A stretch of 64,000 nt of DNA from Oceanococcus sp. HetDA_MAG_MS8 (GTDB taxonomy: Bacteria > Pseudomonadota > Gammaproteobacteria > Nevskiales > Oceanococcaceae). Each line of letters begins with the position of its first letter. Position 1 is the stretch's first letter. Both the position numbers and the translations under genes were made by a program. The stretch is from contig JAHCMK010000009.1 of the NCBI GenBank assembly GCA_019192445.1, positions 1 through 64,000 on the forward strand, written 5' to 3'. This document shows, piece after piece, positions 55,675 through 64,000 of this stretch. The notes under the pieces were generated by a model. It made no database searches, had not been told where the DNA came from, and worked only from the letters and a program-made list of their open reading frames with translations.

Positions 55675-57223
55675 AATGTGCTTTAGCCTCGTAGAGCACG
55701 TCCAGTGTGATGGCGCTAAGGTCGCGCTCTGCCGCGTAGGCCTCAGTGTTGCGGCGTGCTTTGCCGCGGACGAAAAACGGAATTTTCTTGAGCTCTTGCT
55801 CGGCTTCTGCGGTCCAGCCCTGATCTTGGGTAGGGGTTTCGCCGGCGTCGGTCACGGCTTCCGGCTGCTCGGCGCGGCTGTGATGCCCTTCTGCGGCCAG
55901 GTGCGAGGCGGCGGCACCATCGTGAAACTCGAAGTCGTCGCGGAACATGCCCAGCAGATGCTCTTCCAAACCCATCACCAGGGGATGCACCCAGGTATCG
56001 AAGAGCACATTGGCCCCTTCGAAACCCATCTGCGGGGAGTAGCGTGCGGGGAAATCCTGCACATGGACGGGGGCCGAAATCACCGCGCAACCAATTCCGA
56101 GGCGTTTGGCAATATGACGCTCCATCTGCGTCCCCAAGACCAGCTCGGGTTGCAGCTCGGCGATGGCGGCTTCGACTTCCAGGTAGTCGTCGGAAATGAG
56201 CGCTTCCAGCCCGTACTCCGTCGCTGCGGCGCGCACAGAGCGGGCTTGTTCCCGACTGTAGCTGCCCAGTCCCACCACCTCAAAGCCCATTTCGTCGCGA
56301 GCAACTCTTGCCGCTGCAATCGCGTGGGTGGCATCGGCAAAGATGAAGACCCGTTTGCCGGTGAGGTAGGTGGAGTCAACGGATCGGGAATACCAGGGCA
56401 GGCGGGTGGCCTGCTGCTGGAGCTGCGCCTCGATATCCAGATCGAACAGGGCGGCCACTTCCCGCAGGAAGTCTTGCGTGGCGCCGACGCCAATGGGGAC
56501 GGTTTCCACCATGGGCATGCCGAACTGGCGCTTGAGCCAGCTGCAGGCGGTGCGCGCTACCTCGGGGTACAGGCAGATATTGCAGTCTGCTTCGGGCAAC
56601 CGGAGTAAGTCGGCCACGGTCGCCCCTTCTGGAGCAACCACATGGGTATCGACCCCAATGCTATCGAGTAGCTTGCGTACTTCGACCACGTCATCGCGGC
56701 AGCGAAAACCCAGCGCCGATGGGCCCAAAATATTGGCGCGCGGCCGTCGGTGCTGGAGGCCGTCACGCGTTGGCGTGGGCTGATCCTTGAGCAGACCGCG
56801 AACGAGGTGGTACAGCGTTTCCGCGGCGCCCCAGTTCTCTTTACGCGAATATGCAGGAAGTTCCAGCGGAATGACCGGGACGGGAATGCCCATGCCGCGA
56901 GCCAGCGAGCCCGGTTGATCTTGAATGAGTTCTGCCGTGCAGGATTCACCGACGAGCAAGGCCTGAGGCTGGAAGCGCGCATAGGTCCGGCGCAGCATGT
57001 CCACCACCAAGTTGGCGGTATCCCCGCCCAGGTCGCGTGCTTGAAAAGTGGTGTAGGTCACCGGCGGACGTTGGTCACGCCGCTCGATCATGGTGAACAA
57101 CAGGTCGGCGTAGGTATCGCCCTGGGGAGCATGCAGCAGGTAATGCACATCCTGCATGGATGTGGCGATTCGCATGGCCCCAACATGGGGCGGTCCTTCA
57201 TAGGTCCAGAGCGCTAATTCCAT
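55664..57223 (-). CDS. bchB: Light-independent protochlorophyllide reductase subunit B
   Basis: A 519-residue NifK-like subunit: [23 protein letters not shown] at the start, [18 protein letters not shown] (Cys cluster ligand region), and [20 protein letters not shown], followed by the C-terminal light-independent reductase tail ([27 protein letters not shown]). It carries the substrate pocket with BchN. It begins two bases after the bchN stop. Confidence 0.96.
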
Positions 57224-57225
57224 AG

Positions 57226-59009
<1,784 letters not shown>

Positions 59010-59113
59010 AGCTAAATTGTCCCCGAAAACAAACCTACCCCCCACTACGGAAGTCGGCGCATCGATCAGGGTTTGTCAGCCTTGGTCGGTCATCTGCGTC
59101 CACCCCGTAGGGT

Positions 59114-59134
59114 ATGGGTCTAGAGTGGACCCAT
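59114..59134. promoter_or_regulatory. Inverted repeat in the bchF-bchG divergent control region
   Basis: ATGGGTC and GACCCAT form perfect 7-bp arms around TAGAGTG. It lies 104 bp upstream of the bchF start, where the bchF promoter -10 region would be expected. Possible regulator site; no match to the TGT-N12-ACA motif of PpsR was found anywhere in the 59010-59221 gap. Confidence 0.4.
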
Positions 59135-59145
59135 CTTTCGACGAC

Positions 59146-59195
59146 TGTCAACACGGCTTGGCCGAGTTGACGCTGGCGCACCCCAACACTAGCGT
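59146..59195 (+). promoter_or_regulatory. Divergent promoter with near-perfect palindrome
   Basis: GTCAACACGGC (59147-59157), TTG, then GCCGAGTTGAC (59161-59171) form 11-bp arms with one mismatch. The palindrome ends supply -35-like hexamers pointing both ways: TTGACG on the plus strand (59167-59172), followed after 17 bp by TAGCGT (59190-59195), and TTGACA on the minus strand (complement of 59146-59151). The -10 elements are weak, as expected for activated or regulated promoters. A bound regulator here could control both photosynthesis operons. Confidence 0.45.
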
Positions 59196-59221
59196 TTGCC
59201 CCAACCTACGGAGGCATGTTG

Positions 59222-60103
59222 ATGTCCACACCATCGCCGCGAGCGATTCTTGAACTGTTCAAGCCCATTACCTGGTTTGCCCCCATGTGGGCCTTTGCTT
59301 GTGGGGCTGTGTCTGCGGCGCAGCCCATGGCGGGCCGTTGGGGCGAAGTGGCCGCAGGGGTGGTGCTGTCGGGTCCCTTGCTCGTGGCGACCAGCCAGGC
59401 CGTGAATGACTGGTATGACCGCCATGTGGATGCCATCAACGAGCCGCAACGGCCGATTCCTTCGGGGCGGATTCCCGGTCGTTGGGGGCTGTATATCGCC
59501 ATTTTTTGGACGATGGTGTCGCTGCTCGTGGCCTGGGTTTTGGGGCCTTGGGTCTTTGGAGCAGCCTTGCTGGGCGTGGTTTTGGCCTGGATTTACAGCG
59601 CGCCGCCGCTGCGTTTGAAGCGCAATGGATGGTGGGGGAATGCCGCCGTGGGCTTGAGCTATGAAGGGCTGGCTTGGTTTGCTGGCGCCGCCGTCATGCT
59701 CAATGGCTTGCCACCGGCCCCGATCCTGCAACTCGCCTTGCTCTACAGCCTGGGCGCGCACGGCATCATGACGCTGAATGACTTCAAATCCGTCGAGGGC
59801 GATCTGCAAATGGGCTTGGCCTCACTGCCCGCACAGCTGGGTGTGGACCGGGCCGCCAGAGTGGCTTGCTGGGTGATGACTTTGCCCCAACTGGTCGTGA
59901 TTGGGCTGCTGTTGCACTGGGGAACAGTGGGTTATGCAACTTTAGTCGTACTCCTACTTTTGGCCCAATGGGCGCTGATGTTGCGCTTATTGGAGCAACC
60001 GCGCGCGCGAGCGCCCTGGTATAACGCCACCGGAACCAGCCTCTATGTATGGGGCATGTTGGTGAGCGCATTGGCACTACGGAGTTTGGGAGGTGGAATC
60101 TGA
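59222..60103 (+). CDS. bchG: Bacteriochlorophyll synthase (geranylgeranyl transferase)
   Basis: A 293-residue UbiA-family prenyltransferase. VNDWYDRHVDAINEPQRPIPSG is the N-D-x-x-D-x-x-x-D motif binding diphosphate-Mg, and MTLNDFKSVEGDLQMGLASLPAQLG the second acidic motif. About eight membrane helices. It esterifies bacteriochlorophyllide a with geranylgeranyl diphosphate. ATG 59222 is set by GGAGG at 59210-59214; ATG 59216 would be too close. First gene of the plus-strand operon. Confidence 0.94.
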   Translation: MSTPSPRAILELFKPITWFAPMWAFACGAVSAAQPMAGRWGEVAAGVVLSGPLLVATSQAVNDWYDRHVDAINEPQRPIPSGRIPGRWGLYIAIFWTMVSLLVAWVLGPWVFGAALLGVVLAWIYSAPPLRLKRNGWWGNAAVGLSYEGLAWFAGAAVMLNGLPPAPILQLALLYSLGAHGIMTLNDFKSVEGDLQMGLASLPAQLGVDRAARVACWVMTLPQLVVIGLLLHWGTVGYATLVVLLLLAQWALMLRLLEQPRARAPWYNATGTSLYVWGMLVSALALRSLGGGI

Positions 60104-61437
60104 TGGGTGCATGGTTGAGCTGGCCAGGGATCTTGCGTTTGGGCTTGGTGCAGACCGCCTTGGGCGCCATTGTGGTGCTCACCACCTCAACCATGAATCG
60201 GGTCATCGTGGTGGAGTGGTCCTTGCCCGCAATGTTGCCTGGCGCTTTGGTGGGGCTGCATTACGCAGTACAGCTGCTGCGTCCGCGGTTTGGCTATGGC
60301 TCTGATGTTGCCGGACGGCGCACGCCCTGGGTTCTGGGCGGCATGGTGGTTTTGGCTTTGGGCGGTTTTCTGGCCGCGGTGGCCACGGCGTGGATGGGCA
60401 CGCAGGTTGTTCCCGGCATTCTCCTTGCCACAGTGGCCTTTTTGCTCATTGGCGCGGGTGTGGGTGCGAGCGGAACCTCTTTATTGGCCTTGCTCGCGAA
60501 ACGGGTCAGTCCGCAGCGGCGGGCCGCCGCTGCCGCTTTGGTCTGGCTGATGATGATTGTGGGCTTCATTGTGACGGCCGGTGTGGCCGGACATTTCCTG
60601 GATCCATTTTCGGCGCAGCGTCTGGTGATTGTTGCTGCGGTGGTTTGTGTGGGGGCGGTATTGCTCACCATTGTTGCCCTCTGGGGCATGGAAGCGGATA
60701 TGGCGGGCACAGCACCTGCTGATTCGGCTCAACCCAGCGCAAGCGAAGCCGCGCGTCTGCCGTTCCGGCAGGCATTAAGACAGGTGTGGGAGGAGCCACA
60801 GGCGCGGCTGTTCACGGCCTTTGTGTTTGTGTCCATGCTGGCTTACAGCATGCAAGACCTCATTTTGGAGCCCTTCGCAGGCATTGTTTTTGGGCTCACT
60901 CCGGGGCAGTCCACGCAGCTGTCGGGCTTGCAGCACTCCGGCGTGTTGGCCGGCATGTTGGTGGTGGGTTTTTTCTGTTCGGTGATTGGTGGGCCCCGTT
61001 TGGGCTCGCTGCGCTTTTGGACCTTGAGTGGCTGCGTGCTGTCCGCGCTGGCCTTGGTCAATTTGGTCATGGCCGCGCTGACCGGCCCGCCCTGGCCGCT
61101 GCATGCCTCGGTCTTTTTGCTGGGGTTGGCCAATGGCGCCTTCGCCGTATCAGCGATTGGCTCGATGATGGATTTAGCCGGCCAAGGACAGGCCCAGCGT
61201 GAGGGCACGCGCATGGGTCTGTGGGGAGCAGCGCAGGCCATTGCCTTTGGCTTGGGTGGATTTTTAGGCACACTGGGGGTGGACGTAGTGCGCGCCTTGG
61301 TGGGCTCACCCGTCCCAGCGTATGCTGCAGTCTTCACGGCTCAGGCCGGCTTGTTCCTTTGGGCGATGCGCCTAATGGCCAGCCTGGGTCGTACGGGGGA
61401 AGGTGAGCGCGCGCCGAGCGCGGCGCTCAAGGTCTGA
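60103..61437 (+). CDS. PucC-family (BCD) membrane protein beside bchG
   Basis: A 444-residue twelve-helix protein related to LhaA and PucC (STMNRVIVVEWSLPAMLPGALVGLHYAVQLLRPRFGYGSDVAGRRTPWVLGG; AYSMQDLILEPFAGIVFGLTPGQSTQLSG). In purple bacteria this position between bchG and bchP is held by the PucC-like protein called orf428 or Bch2, thought to handle pigment delivery to light-harvesting proteins. ATG overlaps the bchG stop (TGATG), with GGGAGG upstream. Confidence 0.9.
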   Translation: MGAWLSWPGILRLGLVQTALGAIVVLTTSTMNRVIVVEWSLPAMLPGALVGLHYAVQLLRPRFGYGSDVAGRRTPWVLGGMVVLALGGFLAAVATAWMGTQVVPGILLATVAFLLIGAGVGASGTSLLALLAKRVSPQRRAAAAALVWLMMIVGFIVTAGVAGHFLDPFSAQRLVIVAAVVCVGAVLLTIVALWGMEADMAGTAPADSAQPSASEAARLPFRQALRQVWEEPQARLFTAFVFVSMLAYSMQDLILEPFAGIVFGLTPGQSTQLSGLQHSGVLAGMLVVGFFCSVIGGPRLGSLRFWTLSGCVLSALALVNLVMAALTGPPWPLHASVFLLGLANGAFAVSAIGSMMDLAGQGQAQREGTRMGLWGAAQAIAFGLGGFLGTLGVDVVRALVGSPVPAYAAVFTAQAGLFLWAMRLMASLGRTGEGERAPSAALKV

Positions 61438-61475
61438 TCGAGTCGTCCTTTTGCGGGCGGCAAGGGGACGTGACA

Positions 61476-62666
61476 ATGCAAACTTTCGAAGCCGTCATCG
61501 TTGGCGGTGGGCCAGCCGGAGCTACAGCCGCCTGGGATCTGGCGCGTGCAGGGCGCAGCGTGCTGCTGCTCGACCGTGAGGGCCGGATTAAGCCCTGTGG
61601 TGGTGCCATACCGCCCAAAGCCTTGGAAGAGTTCGCGCTGCCCGAATCTCTGTTGAAGGCCAAGGTGCATTGTGCGCGTGTGATTTCCCCACGCAAACGT
61701 CGCGTGGATATGCCCATTAACGGCTTCGTGGGCATGGTCGACCGCGAAGACTTTGACGAATGGCTACGCGCTCGCGCTGCCGCATGTGGAGCCCAGCGCC
61801 GCCAGGGCCAGTTCCGCAAAGTGCGCAAAAGCGCAGATGGCACCGTTGTGGTGGAGTACGACCATAGTCTAAAAGGCGGTGGTGTAGAGCGAATCCAAGT
61901 GCGTACCCGCCTGCTCGTCGGCGCCGACGGAGCCCGTTCCGAAGTGGCGCGGCAAGCTCTGCCCGAGTCCAAGGACGTTCCTTTTGTGGCCGCCTATCAC
62001 GAAATTGTGGAGTCACCCCAGGCTGCTGCCGGAGAGGCCTTCGATGGAGCCCGCTGCGATGTCTATTACCAGGGAGAAATCTCCCCAGATTTTTATGGCT
62101 GGGTGTTTCCTCATGGCAAGCAAACCAGCATTGGTGTGGGCACAGCGCATAAAGGGTTTTCCATGCGTCACGCCGTGGCCAGCCTGCGAGAACGCAGCGG
62201 CATGGCCGAGGCCAAGATTATTCGCCGGGAAGGCGCACCTATTCCTTTGCGCACGTTGAAGCGCTGGGATGATGGTCGCAACGTGATCCTGGCCGGCGAC
62301 GCTGCCGGCTGCGTGGCGCCATCTTCTGGCGAGGGCATTTACTACGCCATGCTAAGTGGTCGGTTGGCTGCCGAAGCAGCGGCAAAAACCTTAGAAACCC
62401 GCGACGCCCGGCACTTGGCCAGCGCTCGCAAACGTTTTATGCGTGCCCATGGCCGGGTCTTTTGGGTGCTGGGCATCATGCAATGGTTTTGGTACTCCAG
62501 CGATCGTCGGCGTGAGCGCTTTGTGAGTATTTGTTCCGACCCCGATGTGCAGCACCTCACCTGGGAGGCTTATATGCACAAGCGCTTGGTGCGGGCGCGG
62601 CCAGCGGCGCACATGCGCATCTTCTTCAAAGACTTAGCGCACCTGCTGGGTCTGGTGCGTCCGTGA
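61476..62666 (+). CDS. bchP: Geranylgeranyl-bacteriochlorophyll reductase
   Basis: A 396-residue flavoprotein. AVIVGGGPAGATAAWDLARAGRSVLLLDREGRIKPCGGAIPP (from about residue 6) is the FAD motif with the conserved C-G-G, and VILAGDAAGCVAPSSGEGIYYAMLSGRLAAE the second FAD region. It reduces three double bonds of the geranylgeranyl tail to phytyl. ATG 61476 is spaced seven bases from AAGGGG; GTG 61470 lies too close. Confidence 0.95.
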   Translation: MQTFEAVIVGGGPAGATAAWDLARAGRSVLLLDREGRIKPCGGAIPPKALEEFALPESLLKAKVHCARVISPRKRRVDMPINGFVGMVDREDFDEWLRARAAACGAQRRQGQFRKVRKSADGTVVVEYDHSLKGGGVERIQVRTRLLVGADGARSEVARQALPESKDVPFVAAYHEIVESPQAAAGEAFDGARCDVYYQGEISPDFYGWVFPHGKQTSIGVGTAHKGFSMRHAVASLRERSGMAEAKIIRREGAPIPLRTLKRWDDGRNVILAGDAAGCVAPSSGEGIYYAMLSGRLAAEAAAKTLETRDARHLASARKRFMRAHGRVFWVLGIMQWFWYSSDRRRERFVSICSDPDVQHLTWEAYMHKRLVRARPAAHMRIFFKDLAHLLGLVRP

Positions 62667-63157
62667 CTGAAGGCGCAAAACATCGCCCCATTCTCGCGGC
62701 TCTAGGAGCCGCCGTCCTGGTGGCGGTACTCGGCGGCTTATCCACCGATATAGGGCCTTGGTATCAGCAACTGCAAAAGCCAAGCTGGCAGCCACCCGAT
62801 TGGGTGTTTGGGCCGGTGTGGACGCTGCTGTATGCCTTGGCCGCTTTAGCTGGAGTCTGGGCCTGGCAGGCGGCCCACAGCGCGGCAGAGCGCGGCAATG
62901 TGTTGCTGCTGTTTAGCCAAAACGCGGCCTTGAATGTGCTCTGGAGTTTATTGTTTTTCCGCCTGCAGCGGCCGGATTGGGCGCTGGTGGAAGTGGGCGT
63001 GCTGTGGGCCTCTACCGGGCTTTTAGTTGTTGGTATTGCTCGTCTTCATCGAGCTGCCGGCGCTGTTTTAGTGCCCTATTGGGCCTGGGTCAGCTTCGCC
63101 GCTGTACTCAATTACGCCATCGTTGCGCGCAATGCACCTTTTGGGGCGGGACCGTGA
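62663..63157 (+). CDS. tspO: TspO/MBR family tryptophan-rich sensory protein
   Basis: A 164-residue membrane protein with five helices. [36 protein letters not shown] is the TspO signature, followed by [25 protein letters not shown] and [19 protein letters not shown]. TspO proteins bind porphyrins and in Rhodobacter tune photosynthesis gene expression to oxygen. The GTG start overlaps the bchP stop (GTGA). Confidence 0.93.
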   Translation: MTEGAKHRPILAALGAAVLVAVLGGLSTDIGPWYQQLQKPSWQPPDWVFGPVWTLLYALAALAGVWAWQAAHSAAERGNVLLLFSQNAALNVLWSLLFFRLQRPDWALVEVGVLWASTGLLVVGIARLHRAAGAVLVPYWAWVSFAAVLNYAIVARNAPFGAGP

Positions 63158-63174
63158 TGGTGCAGGAGAAGGCC

Positions 63175-64000
63175 ATGATGCAAATTCGTTTGGCGAAGCC
63201 GCGCGGGTTTTGTGCGGGCGTAGACCGTGCTATTGCCATCGTGCAGCGGGCTTTGGAGCAACTACCAGGGCCGATTTATGTGCGTCATGAAGTGGTCCAT
63301 AACCGCAGCGTAGTGGATGAACTGCGCCAGCAAGGGGCGATTTTTGTGGACGAAGTCAGCGATGTTCCGCCGGGCTCCACATGTATTTTTAGCGCGCATG
63401 GCGTCGCCCCCGAAGTGGTGGAGCAAGCCCGCTTACGCGGTTTGTTGGTGGTTGATGCGACCTGTCCTCTTGTGGCCAAGGTTCATCTGGAAGTGATCCG
63501 CTACGCCAAAGAGGGGCGTGATGTGCTCCTCATCGGGCACGCAGGTCATCCCGAAGTGCAGGGCACCATGGGACAGTTTGATACCAGCTACGGTGGCCGT
63601 ATGCACCTGCTATCGACTGTAGAGCAGGCACATGCGCTGGAGCTGGACCCGCAGCGAGGCTTGGCTTATGTGACCCAAACCACACTGTCAGTCGACGACA
63701 CCCAAGCCATCATCGCGGCGTTGCAGCTGCGCTATCCGCACATGGTCGGGCCGGCGCGAGACGATATTTGTTACGCCACGCAAAACCGCCAGGACGCAGT
63801 CCGCAGCCTGGCGCGTGAGTGTGACCTGGTTTTGGTGGTGGGCTCTGCGAACAGTTCTAACTCCAACCGCTTGTGTGAGTTGGCGCGCAGCCTGGGCGCA
63901 CGAGCCCGGCTCATAGAAGGCGCTGGTGTCTTGAGTCTTCAAGATCTGCATGGTGCAAGCTGTATCGGGGTCACGGCAGGAGCCTCGGCCCCTGAGTCTC
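63175..64000 (+). CDS. ispH: 4-hydroxy-3-methylbut-2-enyl diphosphate reductase, 3' end outside window
   Basis: About 275 codons are present; the gene runs off the end. [19 protein letters not shown] with the first cluster Cys, [25 protein letters not shown] with the second, and [12 protein letters not shown] with the third are the 4Fe-4S signatures; QTTLSVDD and [10 protein letters not shown] are further hallmarks. IspH makes IPP and DMAPP in the last MEP-pathway step. AGGAG at 63162-63166 favours ATG 63175 or 63178 over 63157. Its place after bchG-bchP-tspO links isoprenoid supply to pigment synthesis. Confidence 0.93.
   Translation, partial: MMQIRLAKPRGFCAGVDRAIAIVQRALEQLPGPIYVRHEVVHNRSVVDELRQQGAIFVDEVSDVPPGSTCIFSAHGVAPEVVEQARLRGLLVVDATCPLVAKVHLEVIRYAKEGRDVLLIGHAGHPEVQGTMGQFDTSYGGRMHLLSTVEQAHALELDPQRGLAYVTQTTLSVDDTQAIIAALQLRYPHMVGPARDDICYATQNRQDAVRSLARECDLVLVVGSANSSNSNRLCELARSLGARARLIEGAGVLSLQDLHGASCIGVTAGASAPES

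Noticed and set aside
59010-59221. PpsR/CrtJ operator (TGT-N12-ACA) upstream of bchF or bchG
   Set aside because: TGTCAGCC at 59074 has no ACA at the right distance; the other TGT triplets also lack one.

Overview
The window comes from a bacterial chromosome, most likely an aerobic anoxygenic phototroph of the Gammaproteobacteria. The right-hand third is a photosynthesis gene cluster in an operon order known from aerobic purple bacteria, with the oxygen-dependent ring cyclase AcsF. The rest carries proteobacterial families: TonB receptor with HmuY, a XanB2-type chorismatase, Tat-exported DUF839 proteins and an Lnb-like protease. The class assignment is inferred; no rRNA, tRNA, integrase or insertion sequence was seen.

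Layout. (1) 1-9.6 kb is an accessory stretch of small unrelated genes separated by imperfect palindromes of about 95 bp that look like integron attC sites. It carries ccdAB, a decayed higBA, vapBC, an ornithine-carbamoyltransferase-like gene, several lipoproteins and a LysE exporter. From 5.6 to 7.4 kb a short repeat (GGGGACGTACCC then ATTTGCTC) occurs four times between genes, and twice sits where the left half of an attC site should be. (2) 9.7-16.7 kb: uracil-DNA-glycosylase-like protein, META-domain lipoprotein, and a minus-strand set with an Old Yellow Enzyme, SRPBCC protein, dienelactone hydrolase, Baeyer-Villiger-type monooxygenase and alpha/beta hydrolase. (3) 17-26.8 kb: DUF885 lipoprotein, DUF839 protein, a TonB receptor/HmuY pair behind a probable Fur-controlled promoter, an M14 peptidase and a membrane desaturase. 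(4) 27-36 kb: an AraC regulator, then an unusual set: an exported dikinase-like protein with PEP-mobile and ATP-binding domains in glucan-water-dikinase order, an exported serine hydrolase, an Npt1/Npt2-type nucleotide transporter and, convergently, a membrane serine hydrolase with an MshEN-like N-terminus. (5) 36-44.6 kb: second DUF839 protein, Lnb-like protease, DUF3015 protein, MFS transporter, chorismatase, phosphopantetheinyl transferase and a YitT protein. (6) 44.9-64 kb: photosynthesis genes. On the minus strand: bchF-N-B-H-L-M-lhaA-puhA-B-C-orf-acsF-puhE, nearly all overlapping or abutting. Divergently on the plus strand: bchG, a PucC-like gene, bchP, tspO and ispH, which runs off the window end.

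The photosynthesis genes cover the later steps of bacteriochlorophyll synthesis: Mg chelation (H subunit), methylation, ring closure, protochlorophyllide reduction, vinyl hydration, esterification and tail reduction. They also encode the reaction-centre H subunit and assembly factors. The chelatase subunits BchI and BchD, BchXYZ, BchC, the puf genes and the main carotenoid genes are not in the window. IspH beside bchG and bchP links isoprenoid supply to tail attachment and reduction.

A roughly 168-bp structured repeat occurs three times in intergenic gaps (16.9, 21.1 and 36.4 kb). The best candidate for an undescribed system is the 28.1-35.1 kb set: a predicted periplasmic ATP-using enzyme next to a possible nucleotide carrier and two penicillin-binding-protein-like hydrolases.
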